Source: UBA1952 sp965246905 (GTDB lineage: Bacteria; Bacteroidota; Bacteroidia; Chitinophagales; Chitinophagaceae). From it: DNA of 64,000 bases. The notes under the pieces are model-generated. The model had not been told where the DNA came from. It did not search any database and saw nothing but the letters and a program-made list of their open reading frames with translations. This document shows positions 62,929 through 64,000 of the stretch, one piece after another. The translations under genes and the position numbers were made by a program. Each line of letters opens with the position of its first letter. Within the stretch, counting starts at the first letter, position 1. The stretch is from NCBI GenBank assembly GCA_965246905.1, contig CBDFFZ010000032.1, positions 62,001 to 126,000 of the forward strand, in the 5' to 3' direction.

Positions 62929-62990
62929 TGCCGGCCATCCATTCCAAGTCCCGCGAAGGGGCGGGAGCTTTCCATTCCTGTCCGGGCTAT
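62929..62990. repeat. Dispersed palindromic repeat, copy 2
   Basis: It matches the plan of the element at 20671: GGCCATCCATTCCAA, a hairpin TCCCGC / GCGGGA, then CTTTCCATTCCTGTCC. The flanks are conserved while the hairpin stem differs. Confidence 0.6.
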
Positions 62991-63473
62991 TTGAGCAGGT
63001 GGATTGCCATTGAGCTTTTCTTAGCAGCTGCATTTCTGAACGGTGATTTTTTTGATTCTAATGATTCTACAATTCCTGTAAGCTATACAGTGCCGCAGGA
63101 TCGGAACTTGCGCAGCCGTCCCGATCCACAAAAACGATCATAGTGCCTTACGTTGGCAGGGTGTAAAAATTTTTCGGCGTTTGCTGCTTATTCATGATGT
63201 TATTTTTTTATAAGTTATGATTAGTGCGATTAGGATACCGCAAAGTTCAGCCTTATTCAATTATCGCACAGGACGTGGCTGTATTTCCGCCGTTATCCTT
63301 ATTCTACAGGAAGGCCATGATTTCCGATGCGCCAATTCTCTACCCCCCCCATTTCCCCACGTAAAACTTTTTCCAGTCCCGTTCAATTAGCATTCTTTTA
63401 TACTAATTCAATTTCATTTCCAACCTCATTTTTGGTAATTTCGCGGCACTTCCAAAAACTAAATCACATAGCC
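62991..63473. other. Intergenic region upstream of aconitase
   Basis: I see no gene. It is AT-rich in parts and includes a run of eight Cs near 63344; the aconitase promoter is expected close to 63440. Confidence 0.5.
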
Positions 63474-64000
63474 ATGGCCTTTGATCTCGACCTTATTCAA
63501 CGCTTATATCAGCAGATGCCGGACAAAGTGGCGCAGGCCCGCAAATTGGTAGGCCGGCCGCTTACGCTCGCAGAAAAAATTCTGTATTCCCACACGTTTG
63601 AAGCACCAATCCGCGCTTATGAGCGTGGCCGCGACTACGTAAATTTCTCGCCGGATCGTGTTGCTATGCAGGATGCCACCGCCCAGATGGCGCTGCTACA
63701 GTTCATGACAGCTGGCCGCGATAAGGTTGCGGTGCCAAGCACAGTACATTGCGACCACCTGATACAGGCAAAAACTGGTGCTGAGCAGGATCTGCACACT
63801 GCAAATGAAGTAAATAAAGAAGTATATACCTTTCTTGCATCGATCTCAAATAAATACGGTATTGGTTTTTGGAAACCCGGCGCAGGAATCATCCACCAGG
63901 TGGTGCTGGAAAACTACGCCTTCCCCGGCGGCATGATGATCGGTACCGATAGCCATACGCCCAATGCCGGCGGCCTCGGCATGATAGCCATTGGGGTAGG
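63474..64000 (+). CDS. Aconitate hydratase (5' part, runs off the window)
   Basis: A TCA-cycle enzyme that isomerises citrate to isocitrate using a [4Fe-4S] cluster. The first 175 residues are present. They include the start MAFDLDLIQRLYQQMP, substrate-binding VHCDHLIQAKTGAEQD, and NKYGIGFWKPGAGIIHQVVLE-type and GTDSHTPNAGGLGM segments. These match the mitochondrial-type aconitase common in Bacteroidota. The iron-sulfur cysteines lie beyond the window edge. Confidence 0.95.
   Translation, partial: MAFDLDLIQRLYQQMPDKVAQARKLVGRPLTLAEKILYSHTFEAPIRAYERGRDYVNFSPDRVAMQDATAQMALLQFMTAGRDKVAVPSTVHCDHLIQAKTGAEQDLHTANEVNKEVYTFLASISNKYGIGFWKPGAGIIHQVVLENYAFPGGMMIGTDSHTPNAGGLGMIAIGV

Overview
The window comes from a member of the Bacteroidota, most likely a Chitinophagaceae-like lineage. 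The evidence is several secreted proteins with a C-terminal type IX secretion (T9SS) sorting domain, a TonB-dependent outer-membrane barrel next to a GLPGLI protein, DUF4468, DUF4349, DUF1569 and DinB-like proteins, weak Shine-Dalgarno sequences, and promoters fitting the Bacteroidota TAnnTTTG -7 box. Most of the window is ordinary chromosome with moderate GC.

Layout. 1-420: 3' part of the RNase P RNA gene with terminators. 433-3700: FAD oxidoreductase, DinB-like protein and a drug/metabolite exporter, all on the minus strand. 3845-14203: rpsP, then an envelope-glycosylation cluster of two paralogous membrane glycosyltransferase/TPR proteins, a GT2 enzyme and two further multi-pass proteins, around a LamG/T9SS protein. 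14204-18465: small zinc-finger-like membrane protein, GLPGLI protein and TonB-dependent barrel. 18653-20636: DEAD-box helicase with a small secreted protein. 20805-21869: array locus 1. 21858-29301: ABC permease, 2-oxoglutarate dehydrogenase E1, twin T9SS proteins, DUF4349 lipoprotein. 29293-35989: five-gene minus-strand signalling operon (sensor kinases, response regulator, CheR, CheB). 36112-40160: ddl, PASTA, T9SS and rhodanese operon. 40624-41770: array locus 2. 41920-52525: DUF1569, thioredoxin-like, RarA, M13 peptidase, DUF4468, lamin-tail/DUF3616 protein and a SpmA/SpmB-type double-gate protein. 52984-57978: an AT-rich accessory island with an AbiA-like reverse transcriptase, a zinc-ribbon protein, two 237-bp MITE-like elements and array locus 3. 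58005-64000: DUF2306, glutathione peroxidase, Ig-like lipoprotein, S9 peptidase and the start of aconitase.

The most unusual content is a three-times repeated arrangement that I cannot match to any described system. Each of three loci (near 21.6, 41.6 and 57.3 kb) has an uncharacterised, probably all-helical protein of about 227-252 aa. About 82-93 bp away lies a tandem array of 11, 11 or 14 diverged units with an exact 21-bp period and no indels. Each array has its own consensus, but all contain a CCGGC-like core. Two of the three genes have a sigma-54-type GG(or AG)-N10-GC promoter, and in both a strong terminator separates gene from array. Because the units have diverged in sequence while the spacing stays exact, the phasing appears to be selected: two helical turns, or seven codons. 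Locus 3 is bracketed by two copies of a MITE-like element and lies just downstream of the reverse transcriptase.

All functional calls come from reading motifs and from general family knowledge. No database or structure search was run.
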